Source: Osedax frankpressi
Lineage: Eukaryota; Annelida; Polychaeta; Sabellida; Siboglinidae
Direction: 5' to 3'
Assembly (NCBI GenBank): GCA_964035775.1
Contig: OZ038312.1
Location: forward strand, 37,365,383-37,429,382
DNA: 64,000 bases
The position numbers were made by a program, and so were the translations under genes. The notes beneath the pieces are model-generated. The model saw only the letters and a list, made by a program, of their open reading frames with translations, was not told where the DNA came from and ran no database searches. Positions 11,901 through 23,900 of this stretch are shown here, one piece after another. Each line of letters opens with the position of its first letter. Position 1 is the stretch's first letter.

Positions 11901-14900
11901 CGTTTCCCTCTACTACCCACACTTATGCCCTCTATGCCCCTAATTAACCCCAATGACCCCTAATTAACCCCAATGACCCCATTTTGCAGTCTCCATTGTC
12001 TGCCTGCAGTGGTACCACGAGGATAAGCAGTTTGCGGTCGCTTACGAAGATGGACTGATTTACCTTTGTTTGAATTCGCCCAGTTTCCTGCCAACCATCT
12101 TGAATTGGCACCGAGTGAGTAACCACGCCCCTTTTCGCGTAGACACGCCTCCTCGACCCATAACCCCCCGTAGCCTCTCCAAACCCTAACCGCGCCCCGC
12201 AGACGCCCATCATCGTGATGTCTTTCGAAAAGCGCGGCGAGATGTTGATGTCGGCTGCCTTCGACGACCCCGTCGTCATGGTTACGCCGACCTCCTCGCA
12301 CCACTTGCAACTAGGTGGCGGCAGCTTGCCCTCGCTGGACATCACGTCCGCCGGCCGGATGCAGGAACAGAATACGTCGGATTTCGAACTTCCCTTGAAC
12401 CGTTCGTCTTGCTTCTCGGCGAATCACGACGCGGCCGAAGGAGAAGTGACCGCAGCGGCTATGTGTTACCCTGGCAACGAATCATTGGTCAGCACCGTCT
12501 GCATGCTAGCCACGTTAGTATTGTTCCTCTTCACTCCTCTCCTCAGTCTCTCTCCTTCCTTACAGCTTTATCTCCTCATTCTCTCTTACTTACACTAATA
12601 TCTCCTCACTCTCTTCCCTCCCTTACACCAATATCTCCTCACTCTCTTCCCTCCCTTACACTAATATCTCCTCACTCTCTTCCCTCCCTTACACCAATAT
12701 CTCCTCACTCTCTTCCCTCCCTTACACTAATATCTCCTCACTCTCTTCCCTCCCTTACACCAATATCTCCTCACTCTCTTCCCTCCCTTACACTAATATC
12801 TCCTCACTCTCTTCCCTCCCTTACACCAATATCTCCTCACTCTCTTCCCTCCCTTACACTAATATCTCCTCACTCTCTTCCCTCCCTTACACCAATATCT
12901 CCTCACTCTCTTCCCTCCCTTACACTAATATCTCCTCACTCTCTTCCCTCCCTTACACTAATATCTCCTCACTCTCTTCCCTCCCTTACACTAATATCTC
13001 CTCACTCTCTCCTCCCTTACACCAATATCTCCTCACTCTCTCTTACTTACACCAATATCTCCTCACTCTCTCCTCCCTTACACCAATATCTCCTCACTCT
13101 CTCCTCACTCTCTCCTCCCTTACACCAATATCTCCTCACTCTCTCTTACTTACACCAATATCTCCTCACTCTCTCCTCCCTTACACCAATATCTCCTCAC
13201 TCTCTCCTCACTCTCTCCTCCCTTACACCAATATCTCCTCACTCTCTCCTCCCTTACAGCTTTATATCCTCATTCTCTCTTACTTACACCAATATCTCCT
13301 CACTCTCTCTCCTTCCTCACAGCTTTATCTCCTCTCCTTTCCACTCCCTTCCTCTCCTCATAATATAATGTTATCCACATAATAACCTACCTCACCCCCT
13401 CTCACCCCCTCCCCCCCATAGTGGTACCACTAAAGGTCTCGTATTATTGTGGATACTTAACGACAACTGCGAATCGGAATGTAAGATGACCTTGAAAGGT
13501 CACCGCGGCTCCAAGATTGTCATGCTGCGTTTCGCTCCTTCCGGCCTTTGGTTGTGTTCCGGAGACCTCGTTGGGCGCGTGAACATCTGGTCCTGCGAAT
13601 ACGGGATTCTAATGAAGTCCTACAACTGCAGGAAGTCGAACCCCGTCCTCGATATTGCATGGTATTCGGAAGACGGCATTGTGATCTGCAGAAAGGGCGA
13701 CAAGGTCAGTAACCTCGCGCCGACCTCGCGTTGACCTTTGTTACCTTCGACATTTATATTAAATAATCGCCCGGCAAACATTAATCAACATCCATAATTG
13801 AGTAATTTCATTTTTTGCGTTGCCTAATTTCTTTTATATTATTAGGAATTATTATTAGGATCTTTTATATTTGTGGACATATCGAAAGATTTTTACAAAA
13901 AACTATTAAGTCACCTATTTACTGTGGAAACATCAGAATTTCGCCTTTATTCGGTGAATTTTTTGCGTGCGTATCCGCTAAAGCCGACTTCTACAATTCG
14001 CAGAAATTGAAGATCGGTCTCTTCGACGGCATCGACTGCGATTTGAAAGTCGCCGTAGTTCGGGAGCTTTTGGTTTGTCGTGGTGTCAACAACTTGAACT
14101 CTGCGAGAGCTTTCCGCGAGTTCATCATGCGACTTCCTGATATCATCGAGAAACAGTACGGCATGGAGAAGGTTTGAGATACCGACCCCACTCTCCGACC
14201 CCACTCTCCTGCTCCACTCTCCTGCTCCACTCTCCGACCCCACTCTCCAACACCACTCTCCTGCTCCACTCTCCGACCCCACTCTCCGATCCCACTCTCC
14301 GATCCCACTCTCCTGCTCCACTCTCCGACCCCACTCTCCTGCTCCACTCTCCTGCTCCACTCTCCTGCTCCACTCTCCGACCCCACTCTCCCACCCCACT
14401 CTCCTGCCCCACTCTCCGACCCCACTCTCCTGCTCCACTCTCCGACCCCACTCTTCTGCTCCACTCTCCGACCCCACTCTCTACTGCCCCGCTTTCTCCT
14501 GCCCCCCACTTTCTATTGTAAACGCTACACTGCGTTGACCTCCGACCTCTCCGCCAGGCCTCCATCACGCAAGGGGAGCAACTCATGCACTCTCAGTACT
14601 TACAGCTTCTCGTGAACCTGGTGATAAACTTGAACCTGGTCAAGGTGATTTGTAAAAACTCCAGTTTCCCCCACTATACAAACGTCGATGGTTAGTGTAC
14701 CCGTCCATTCCTCTCACCCCTACGCTACGTCCCCTGCACCCAGACTTACCCCCCGTCTCCCCCCACCACCCCAGATATCCGCCACCAGGACAATTACACA
14801 GTGAGATCGGATTGGCTATGGTTGTACAATTACTATCTAGCAATTCATTCTGTACACAGTTTTGTACGCAAACAAGTTTTCCCAGAATGCTTTTTGTCGG

Positions 14901-17900
14901 CGATTTACTCCGACGTTGATGGACTCTTACTCAAGGAGTCAAAGGTTATTGATAAACCCCACCTGCTCTACCCCACCTCCTCTACCCCACCTCCACTACC
15001 CCACCTCCTCTACCCCACCTCCTCTACCCCACCTGCTCTACCCCACCTCCACTACCCCACCTCCACTACCCCACCTCCACTACCCCACCTCCTCTACCCC
15101 ACCTCCTCTACCCCACCTCCTCTACCCCACCTCCTCTACCCCACCTCATCTACCCAACTCCTCTACCCCACCTCCTCTACCCAACTCCTCTACCCCACCT
15201 CCTCTACCCCACCTCCTTTACCCACCTCCTCTACCCCACCTCCTCTACCCCACCTCCTCTACCCCACCTCCTCTACCCCACCTCCTTTACCCACCTCCTC
15301 TACCCCACCTCCTCTACCCCACCTCCTCTACCCAACTCCTCTACCCCACCTCCTCTACCCCACCTCCTTTACCCACCTCCTCTACCCCACCTCCTCTACC
15401 CCACCTCCTCTACCCAACTCCTCTACCCCACCTCCTCTACCCCACCTCCTCTACCCCACCTCATCTACCCAACTCCTCTACCCCACCTCCTCTACCCCAC
15501 CTCCTCTACCCCGCCTCCTCTACCCCACCTCATCTACCCCACCTCCTCTACCCCACCTCCACTACCCCACCTCCTCTACCCCACTACTTTACACCTACCC
15601 CACTACTTTACACCTACTCCTCTACCCCACCTCCACTACCCCACTACTTTACACCTACCCCACTACTTTACACCTACTCCACTACCCCACCTGCTCTACC
15701 CCACCTGCTCTACCCCACCTCCACTACCCCACCTCCACTACCCCACCTCCACTACCCCACCTCCTCTACCCCACCTCCTCTACCCCACCTCCTCTACCCC
15801 ACCTCCTCTACCCCACCTCATCTACCCAACTCCTCTACCCCACCTCCTCTACCCAACTCCTCTACCCCACCTCCTCTACCCCACCTCCTTTACCCACCTC
15901 CTCTACCCCACCTCCTCTACCCCACCTCCTCTACCCCACCTCCTCTACCCCACCTCCTCTACCCCACCTCCTTTACCCACCTCCTCTACCCCACCTCCTC
16001 TACCCCACCTCCTCTACCCAACTCCTCTACCCCACCTCCTCTACCCCACCTCCTTTACCCACCTCCTCTACCCCACCTCCTCTACCCCACCTCCTCTACC
16101 CAACTCCTCTACCCCACCTCCTCTACCCCACCTCCTCTACCCCACCTCATCTACCCAACTCCTCTACCCCACCTCCTCTACCCCACCTCCTCTACCCCGC
16201 CTCCTCTACCCCACCTCATCTACCCCACCTCCTCTACCCCACCTCCACTACCCCACCTCCTCTACCCACTACTTTACACCTACCCCACTACTTTACACCT
16301 ACTCCTCTACCCCACCTCCACTACCCCACTACTTTACACCTACCCCACTACTTTACACCTACTCCACTACCCCACCTCCTCTACCCCACCTCCTCTACCC
16401 CACCTCCTCTACCCCACCTCCTCTACCCCACCTCCACTACCCCACTACTTTACACCTACTCCACTACCCCACCTCCTCTACCCCACCTCCACTACCCCAC
16501 CTCCTCTACCCCACCTCCACTACCCCACTACTTTACACCTACCCCACTACTTTACACCTACTCCTCTACCCCACCTCCACTACCCCACTACTTTACACCT
16601 ACCCCACTACTTTACACCTACTCCACTACTCTACCTCCTCTACCCCACCTCCTCTACCCCACCTCCTCTACCCCACCTCCTCTACCCCACCTCCTCTACC
16701 CCACCTCCTCTACCCCACCCCCACTACTCTACCCCACTACTCTACCCCACCTCCTCTACCCCACCTCCTCTACCCCACCCCCACTACTCTACCCCACCTC
16801 CACTACCCCACCTCCACTACCCCACCTCCACTACCCCACCTCCTCTACCCCACCCCCACTACTCTACCCCACCTCCACTACCCCACCTCCACTACCCCAC
16901 CTCCTCTACCCCACCCCCACTACCCCACCTGCTCTACCTCTCCTCCACTACCCCACCTCCTCTACCCCACCTCCTCTACCCCACCCCCACTACCCCACCC
17001 CCACTACCCCACCCCCACTACTCTACCCCCACTTCAGAATAACAAATGCTGGACCCAGCCCAACGATAACGAACTCATGAAATGGTTTGTACAACGACCT
17101 TCAGACTGGTTCCCTCAGAGCGACAGTTTGACCTACATGTGGGGAGGTGGACGACACGGTCAACTCATAGCCGACTTCCACTCTTTCTCCGGAACCCCTC
17201 AGCTCACCTCCTTTTTAAATGCGAACCAGGTAAGAAGAGATCAAGTTTTAATGCAAATCTCATAATTATCTTACCGACCACTCTACCGATTAAACAGTCA
17301 CTTACTGACCGCTAACTTACTGACCATACAAATGACCATACAAATTACTGATCAGTCCTTTACTGACCACCAAACTGACCACTCAATTAAATGTTCACAT
17401 GTGGAATCAAAAAAGTAAATTTCTTTTTCTCATTAAAAAACTGATCAGGAAATCTACTTTTGAATTTTTTTACACATTTTACAAATTATGAATTAATTAA
17501 ACAATAATAAATTAATTTTATTTCATTTATTGCTGATCATTTATTATCCATTGTTATAACCATAGATGCATTATATTCATTTGTTATAATTCTAATTGTT
17601 ATATAATATAATTATGAGTTACAAATCAGCAATTATTTACGAAACTATTTCATTTTTTTATGCGGAATTGGTTTAAGAATTTACTGACCACTACAGATCA
17701 CCTGTGGTCAGAATTGTACATTTGTGTTGCTACAGAATGGTACTATGCTTGCTTGTGGGGAGGGTAGTTACGGAAGATTGGGATTGGGAATATCAGATGA
17801 TTTATCAACGCTAACTCCTATCTCAAGCCTACAAGGTTTGTCAACTTTTCTTTCTTACTTTCACTCACTCACTCACTCACTCACTTATTCACTCTTTCAC

Positions 17901-20900
17901 TCACTCACTCACTCTTTCAATCAATATGTTTGTCTCTCCGTTTCACTCTGGCTCTCCGTTTCACTCTGGCTCTCCCTCTCACCTACACTTTAGCCTATCT
18001 AATATGATGTAATCATTTCGTCATCGCCGGCCTCGCAGGTTACATCATAACCCAGGTCGCGACCTCAATGGGATCCGATGGTCATACACTTGCACTCACT
18101 GAAACTGGAGAGGTATTCAGCTGGGGTGACGGTTAGTGGTTATGGTGGAGGTTAGTGGTTATGGTTGAGATTAGTGGTTAGGGTAGAGGTTAGTGGTTGT
18201 AGTGGAGGTTAGTGGTTGTGGTAGAGGTTAGTGCTTGTGGTGGAGGTTAGTGCTTGTGGTGGATATTAGTGGTTGTGGTGGAGGTTAGTGGTTATGGTGG
18301 AGGTTAGTGGTTGTGGTGGAGGTTAGTGGTTGTGGCGGAGGTTAGTGGTTGTGGTGGAGGTTAGTGGTTAGGGTGGAGGTTAGTGGTTAGGGTGGAGGTT
18401 AGTGGTTGTGGTGGAGGTTAGTGGTTGTGGTGGAGGTTAGTGGTTGTGGTGTAGGTTAGTGGTTTGGGTGGAGATTAGTGGTTGTGGTGGAGGTTAGTGG
18501 TTGTGGTGGAGGTTAGTGGTTATGGTGGAGGTTAGTGGTTGTGGTGGTGGTTAATTAGAGGCTGTTAAACAATAGAATGTCATGTAATTCCTCCTACTTT
18601 CTCAGGTGATTATGGTAAACTAGGTCATGGGGATTGTGACAGACAAAGAATGCCAAAAATCATTGAGGCACTTCAAGGTGAAGAAGTTGTCCAGGTCAGT
18701 AGTCCGGCACCAGAACCTATTATTATTATTACGCCTATGGCATTGACCCCGGTGAACCTCGACCTTAGGTGGCGTGCGGCTGCAGACATAGCATGGTAAC
18801 CACTAGCGATGGTAAGTTATTCGTGTTCGGTCAAGGAGAACTTGGTCGCCTCGGACTTGGGTCAAATGTCAGCAATGTGAAAATACCTGAACGTGTAATA
18901 TCCATGTGTGACTACAGCATTGGACTGGTTAGAAAACCTCTCTTCCCCTCTCCCTCTTCCTCTCTCTCTCTCCCTCTTCCTCACCCTCTCCCTCTTCCTC
19001 ACCCTCTCCCTCTTCCTTAACCTCTCCCTCTCACCTCTCCCTCTCCTTCCCTCCCACCTCTCCCTCACCTCTTCCTCCCTCTTACTTCTCCCTCCCTCTC
19101 CCTCTCCCTCTCACCTCTCCCTCTCACCTCTCATCTCTCACCTCTCCCTCCCTCCCACCTCTCCCTCTCACCTCTTCCTCCCTCTTACTTCTCCCTCCCT
19201 CTCACCTCTCCCTCATCCTCACCCACTCTACCTCACACTCACCCTCTCTTTTCACACTCTCCCTTCCTTTCATTATCTCTTCCTCTCCCTCCCATCTTCT
19301 TTTAATGTCTTTCACTACTTCCTCTCTCAGATTGCTGGAGGTTTAAACCACTCCTTGATTGTGTCCACTGACGGAAATAAAGTTTGGTCTTTTGGTAGCA
19401 ACGACAATGGAAAGCTCGGCTATTTCCAACATACCTCTACAAATAACCCAACTCTGGTTACTACTGCTGAGGATTTTCATTATCTTTAAAAATCGCCGTT
19501 TTTCTTTCATGTAACTGTTTTTCCTTTACATATTAATTAGGGGTGCATTATCCCCCCACCCCACTCTACTCCACTACTATCTTATTGCATATACGAGTGG
19601 AGTGGGAGGTGGAGTGGGAGGTGGTGTCGGAGATGGAGTGGGAGGTGGTGTGGGAGGTGGAGTGGAGGGTGTAGTGGGAGGTGGAGTGGGAGGTGGAGTG
19701 GGAGGTGGAGTGGAGGGTGTAGTGGGAGGTGGTGTGGGAGGTGGAGTGGGAGGTGGAGTGGGAGGTGGAGTGGCAATGGGTAGTGCAGCCTAAAAGTCAA
19801 TTTCCCATCCTCCCACGTCCTCCGTTCTTCCTTCAGATCGAGTCTCTCAGCGACATCTGCGTGAAACAAGTTGCCTGTGGCAACCAGTTCTCGGCGGTAG
19901 TATCGGTTCAAGGTCGCGTCTACACGTGGGGTCATAAGTCGTTGATCGGTCAAGGCATCGACAGAATGGCTTCACATTTCTACCCTCAAGAGATTCTCAT
20001 GTTCTACGATTGTCCAATTGACCAAATCGCCGTCGGTTCGTCGATTAACCAAATCTCATAAATTTCACAACTTTCTCCCGTCGATTTCATTGAGTCGAGT
20101 TTCTCCCGTCGATTTCATTGGGTCGACTTTCTCCCGTTGACTCAGCCTGTCACACAGGCGCCGAGCACTCGTTGGCTCTGGCTCGCAACGGAAAGGTTTT
20201 CGTGTGGGGCGAAAATACCGAAGGTCAACTGGGCATCGGATTCTTATCTTCGGTGATCGGCAAACTTATTATTGCACCCGTGGAGGTGCAAACTCTCTCA
20301 CACTGCGATATCAAACAGGTGTGTAGGCGGAGTGTAGGCGGAGTGTAGGCAGTGTGTAGGCGGCCTGTAGGTTGTGCTACTTCTCTAATAACTACTTCTC
20401 TAAATATCCTTGCAATACTTTTAATTTACTCCAATAATGATCTTAGCTATGTATATGATTAATCCATTACTACTTTAATCACCTCCCTAATTACTCCGCA
20501 AACCACTCCTTAATCAACACATACTCTTAAACACTACATACACACTTATTAACCAACACCATTACCTCCCATCACCAAACCCCTAATCACCAAACCCGGC
20601 GTGTAGATTTCGGCTGGTCGTAACCATTCAGCCGCGTCTACGTGTCGGATGGTGACGGCGAAGAGTTCTACAGGCGTATACCAGGCACTCGGCTGCCCCG
20701 TCCAGGTACCAGCGCAATTCACTTCGCTGCACGGACAGAAGAGTCCGGAATCGTGCCGACAACGCCTTCTAATGCTCAACCACCTCTCCGATCTCGTCTA
20801 CTCAGCCTGGAAGCTGTTTTCACTCTTGCCAGAGGTCAGTCGAGGCCATACGAGTTAACGAATTAATTTAGTCGGTATGAGGTTATAGGTCGTTCGATGG

Positions 20901-23900
20901 TATTTAGGTTTTAGTTTTGATATCGTATCAAATTATTTTATAGATTTGGAATATTATTTAATTTTTTTTTTTAATCTGTATTTTATTATCTCAATATCTT
21001 GTTTTTATTGAAACCAAATGAATCAATTCATAATTGATAATAATATATCTTTTTGTGTAGTAATTGATTTAAATATTTTCATTTAGATATACATGAATTC
21101 TAATTATTCAATTATTTCGAATACTAATTCATGGGTATTTAAAAATATTAAAACTCTATGGCACTATGGCAATAAGGCAAATTTTTATTTTAATCAAAAA
21201 AGTGCAAAATTAGTATTCAAACCTTTACATACGATTTTCATATTCTGATTTTTATTCTCAATTTCAATTTTTATTTTAACTTTACACTAACTTTCAAATA
21301 ATATTTATTGATAATAATTATATAATCAAATTGTAATTATAAGTCAAAAAAAGAAGGCAGTTATTTAAAAATAAATATGCACATTTTACAAAGAAGGAAT
21401 TTGTAACTAATCTCTAGTTGGCCATACGTAATACAGAGGATAGAATTGTGTGAAAATAGAAAATGTGCTATTTTTTAATAATTGAACTTTTCATTAGATT
21501 TTAAATTTGTAGATAATTTTCAATATATCTTTAAAATCTCAATTATAATAAAACTTATATTTATAAAGTTTTCAGGAATATCAAAAAAAACCTTTATAAA
21601 ATATATGTAAGACGTATTATTATTATTTGTATTTGCTCAAATTCAATATTAAATAATATCCATATTGTGAGATCATATTTAATTATATTTAAGTATATTA
21701 ATGATCATTTATGTAAGTAAAAAGATCTTAAGATCATATATATAGCTAAGATTTTAGTAACTTGTATTCGAAGATATTAAGATTTTAGGATTTCAAATTA
21801 TTTAAAACAAACAAAATATAATTTAAAAAAAATCAATTTCACCAATTTTTTATAATCTATTTATAGATTTAATTTGTTATCATTTACGACTCTCATGTTT
21901 TTAGGAGTATGAGAAATATTGTCATAGCAACTGGTTCATGGGACATTGTGGACTCAGCAATTATCACCTTCGCACTGCCATCAACACTAGACTGTGTAGA
22001 TTACCTCTGACCAGAGTAATAAGTAGGACTATGGTACAAGGCCGCAATTACGGGCCTCAGATCAGGGTAAAACGCATCGCATCTGGGTTAGAGTCCTCGA
22101 TACACCTCCTTACACAGCCCTATACCTACCTACACATCCCTACACAGCCCTATACCTACATACACCTCCCTATACAGCCCTATACCTACATACACCTCCC
22201 TACACAGCCCTATACCTACCTATACCTCCCTACACAGCCCTGTACCTACCTACACCTCCCTAGATAGCCCTATACCTACCTACACCTCCCTAGATAGCCC
22301 TATACCTACATACACCTCCCTATACAGCCCTATACCTACATACACCTCCCTATACAGCCCTATACCTACCTATACAGCCCTATACCTACATACACCTGCC
22401 TACACAGCCCTATACCTACATACACCTCCTTACACAGCCCTATACCTACCTACACCTCCCTACACAGCCCTATACCTACATACATCTCCCTAGACAGCCC
22501 TATACCTACATACACCTCCCTACACAGCCCTATACCTACATACACCTCCCTATACAGCCCTATACCTACATACACCTGCCTACACAGCCCTATACCTACA
22601 TACACCTCCCTACACAGCCCTATACCTACCTACACCTCCTTACACAGCCCTATACCTACATACACAGCCCTCACCCCACCTCTCAACTAAACCTACACTA
22701 CTTCTCCGCCATTTCCACCATACATAAATCCCACTATACCCTAGCCCAAATTGCCCCTACCCTACTACCCCGTTACTCCCTATCCGCCACTCTCACCACC
22801 TCCCCTCCCACCTTCCTCACCCCCGCTATCCTCCATTCCACCCTCATCATCTCCATCCCATTCCCAGCATCACCAGCAAATGTATCCCGATTTTCCTGCA
22901 AACCGCCAAACAAGTGAATCAACTTCGAGGCAGCGACTTGAGGTTGCCTGCGAGAGCTTGGAAAGTGAAATTGATGGGAGAAGGAGCCGATGACGCAGGG
23001 GGAGTTTTCGACGAAATGATCACCGCGATGTGCATTGAACTCACAGATGGAACTGTAAATCTGCTTATGGCAGCACCAAATGCTAAGAACGAAATTGGCT
23101 ACAATCGAGATAGGTTGGTGCAGGGTGGTAAACTTGTAGCTTATCTATACTGTTATCTCTTGTAAACTTGTATCTTATCTTCACTAAGTTATCTCTTGTA
23201 AACTTGTAGCTTATCTTATCTTATCTTCTCTAAGTTATCGTATTTCCCAGCAACAGATCATTTTTTATATTGGGAATTTAATAATGTAAGTCTTATAATT
23301 ATATACGAGGTATCTATTAATTTTCTTTTAACAAGAATACATATTACTTTACATTACATTACTTTACATTGTATTACATTACATTAAATTACTTTTCCTT
23401 ACATTACATTACATTACATTATTTTACATTACAATACAGATTCATTCTGAACCCTGCCCTCAAGTCTCCACTGGATCTCTCCCATTTACGATTCTTTGGC
23501 ATCATGATTGCGGTGGCGATTAGAACCAAGAAACCCCTCGATCTCTACCTGGCTCCGATGATCTGGAACCTGTTGGCGGGCGTAAACATAACCTACGAAC
23601 ACCTGGAAGAAGTAAGTGGTCGCGGTTGAATGAGCGCGTCCGATTCCACTATTTTCTGATTTATTTCTTTCGCAGGTCGACCTACAGTATTGTCAAAACC
23701 TCAAAAGTATTCTTAACATTGACAAGGAAGGTATCACACCTAAAGACTTCCATGATGTTAGTATTGATTCTATATTATACACTAAAAACTTTAGTCATTT
23801 TTTAGACAAAAAGCATTCGTTTATATTTATATATACATAATTTAAATGATACCTTTTTAATTTGAACATTTAACAAAGTGAAACTTAACAAATAGAAGAT

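Larger units (their letters stand above)
11029..14944 (+). other. HERC1: HERC1 WD40-like region
   Basis: Ten exons from 11029 to 14944. Motifs typical of beta-propeller blades include NVFNIWKCH (11029), [12 protein letters not shown] followed by [13 protein letters not shown] (11484), [14 protein letters not shown] (11990), [17 protein letters not shown]-like (12203), and [16 protein letters not shown] then [15 protein letters not shown] (13422). The exons from 13846 onward ([54 protein letters not shown]) are a helical bridge to the RCC1 propeller. HERC1 is known to have WD40 repeats before its second RCC1 domain. Several exons here are strongly GC-rich, in contrast to the flanking introns. 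Confidence 0.85.
17038..20834 (+). other. HERC1: HERC1 second RCC1-like domain (RLD2), seven blades
   Basis: Nine exons encode a complete seven-blade RCC1 propeller. Successive blade cores are [11 protein letters not shown] (17038), [14 protein letters not shown] (17697), [15 protein letters not shown] (split across 18131/18606), [13 protein letters not shown] (18769), [14 protein letters not shown] (19331), [13 protein letters not shown] (19837) and [15 protein letters not shown] (20158). Exon 20607-20834 gives the closing strand [11 protein letters not shown] and the HERC1-specific helix [20 protein letters not shown]. The propeller immediately precedes the HECT module, as expected for RLD2 of HERC1. 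Confidence 0.95.

Noticed and set aside
14801-17080. 700-760-codon Pro/Leu/Thr/Ser-rich frames
   Set aside because: Translations of the 14-bp intronic array. Only the ends (14801-14944 and 17038-17080) overlap genuine HERC1 exons.
19457-19489. Read-through of the RCC1 exon to a stop at 19487
   Set aside because: Homology and phase require a splice at 19456 to exon 19837, completing the next propeller blade.
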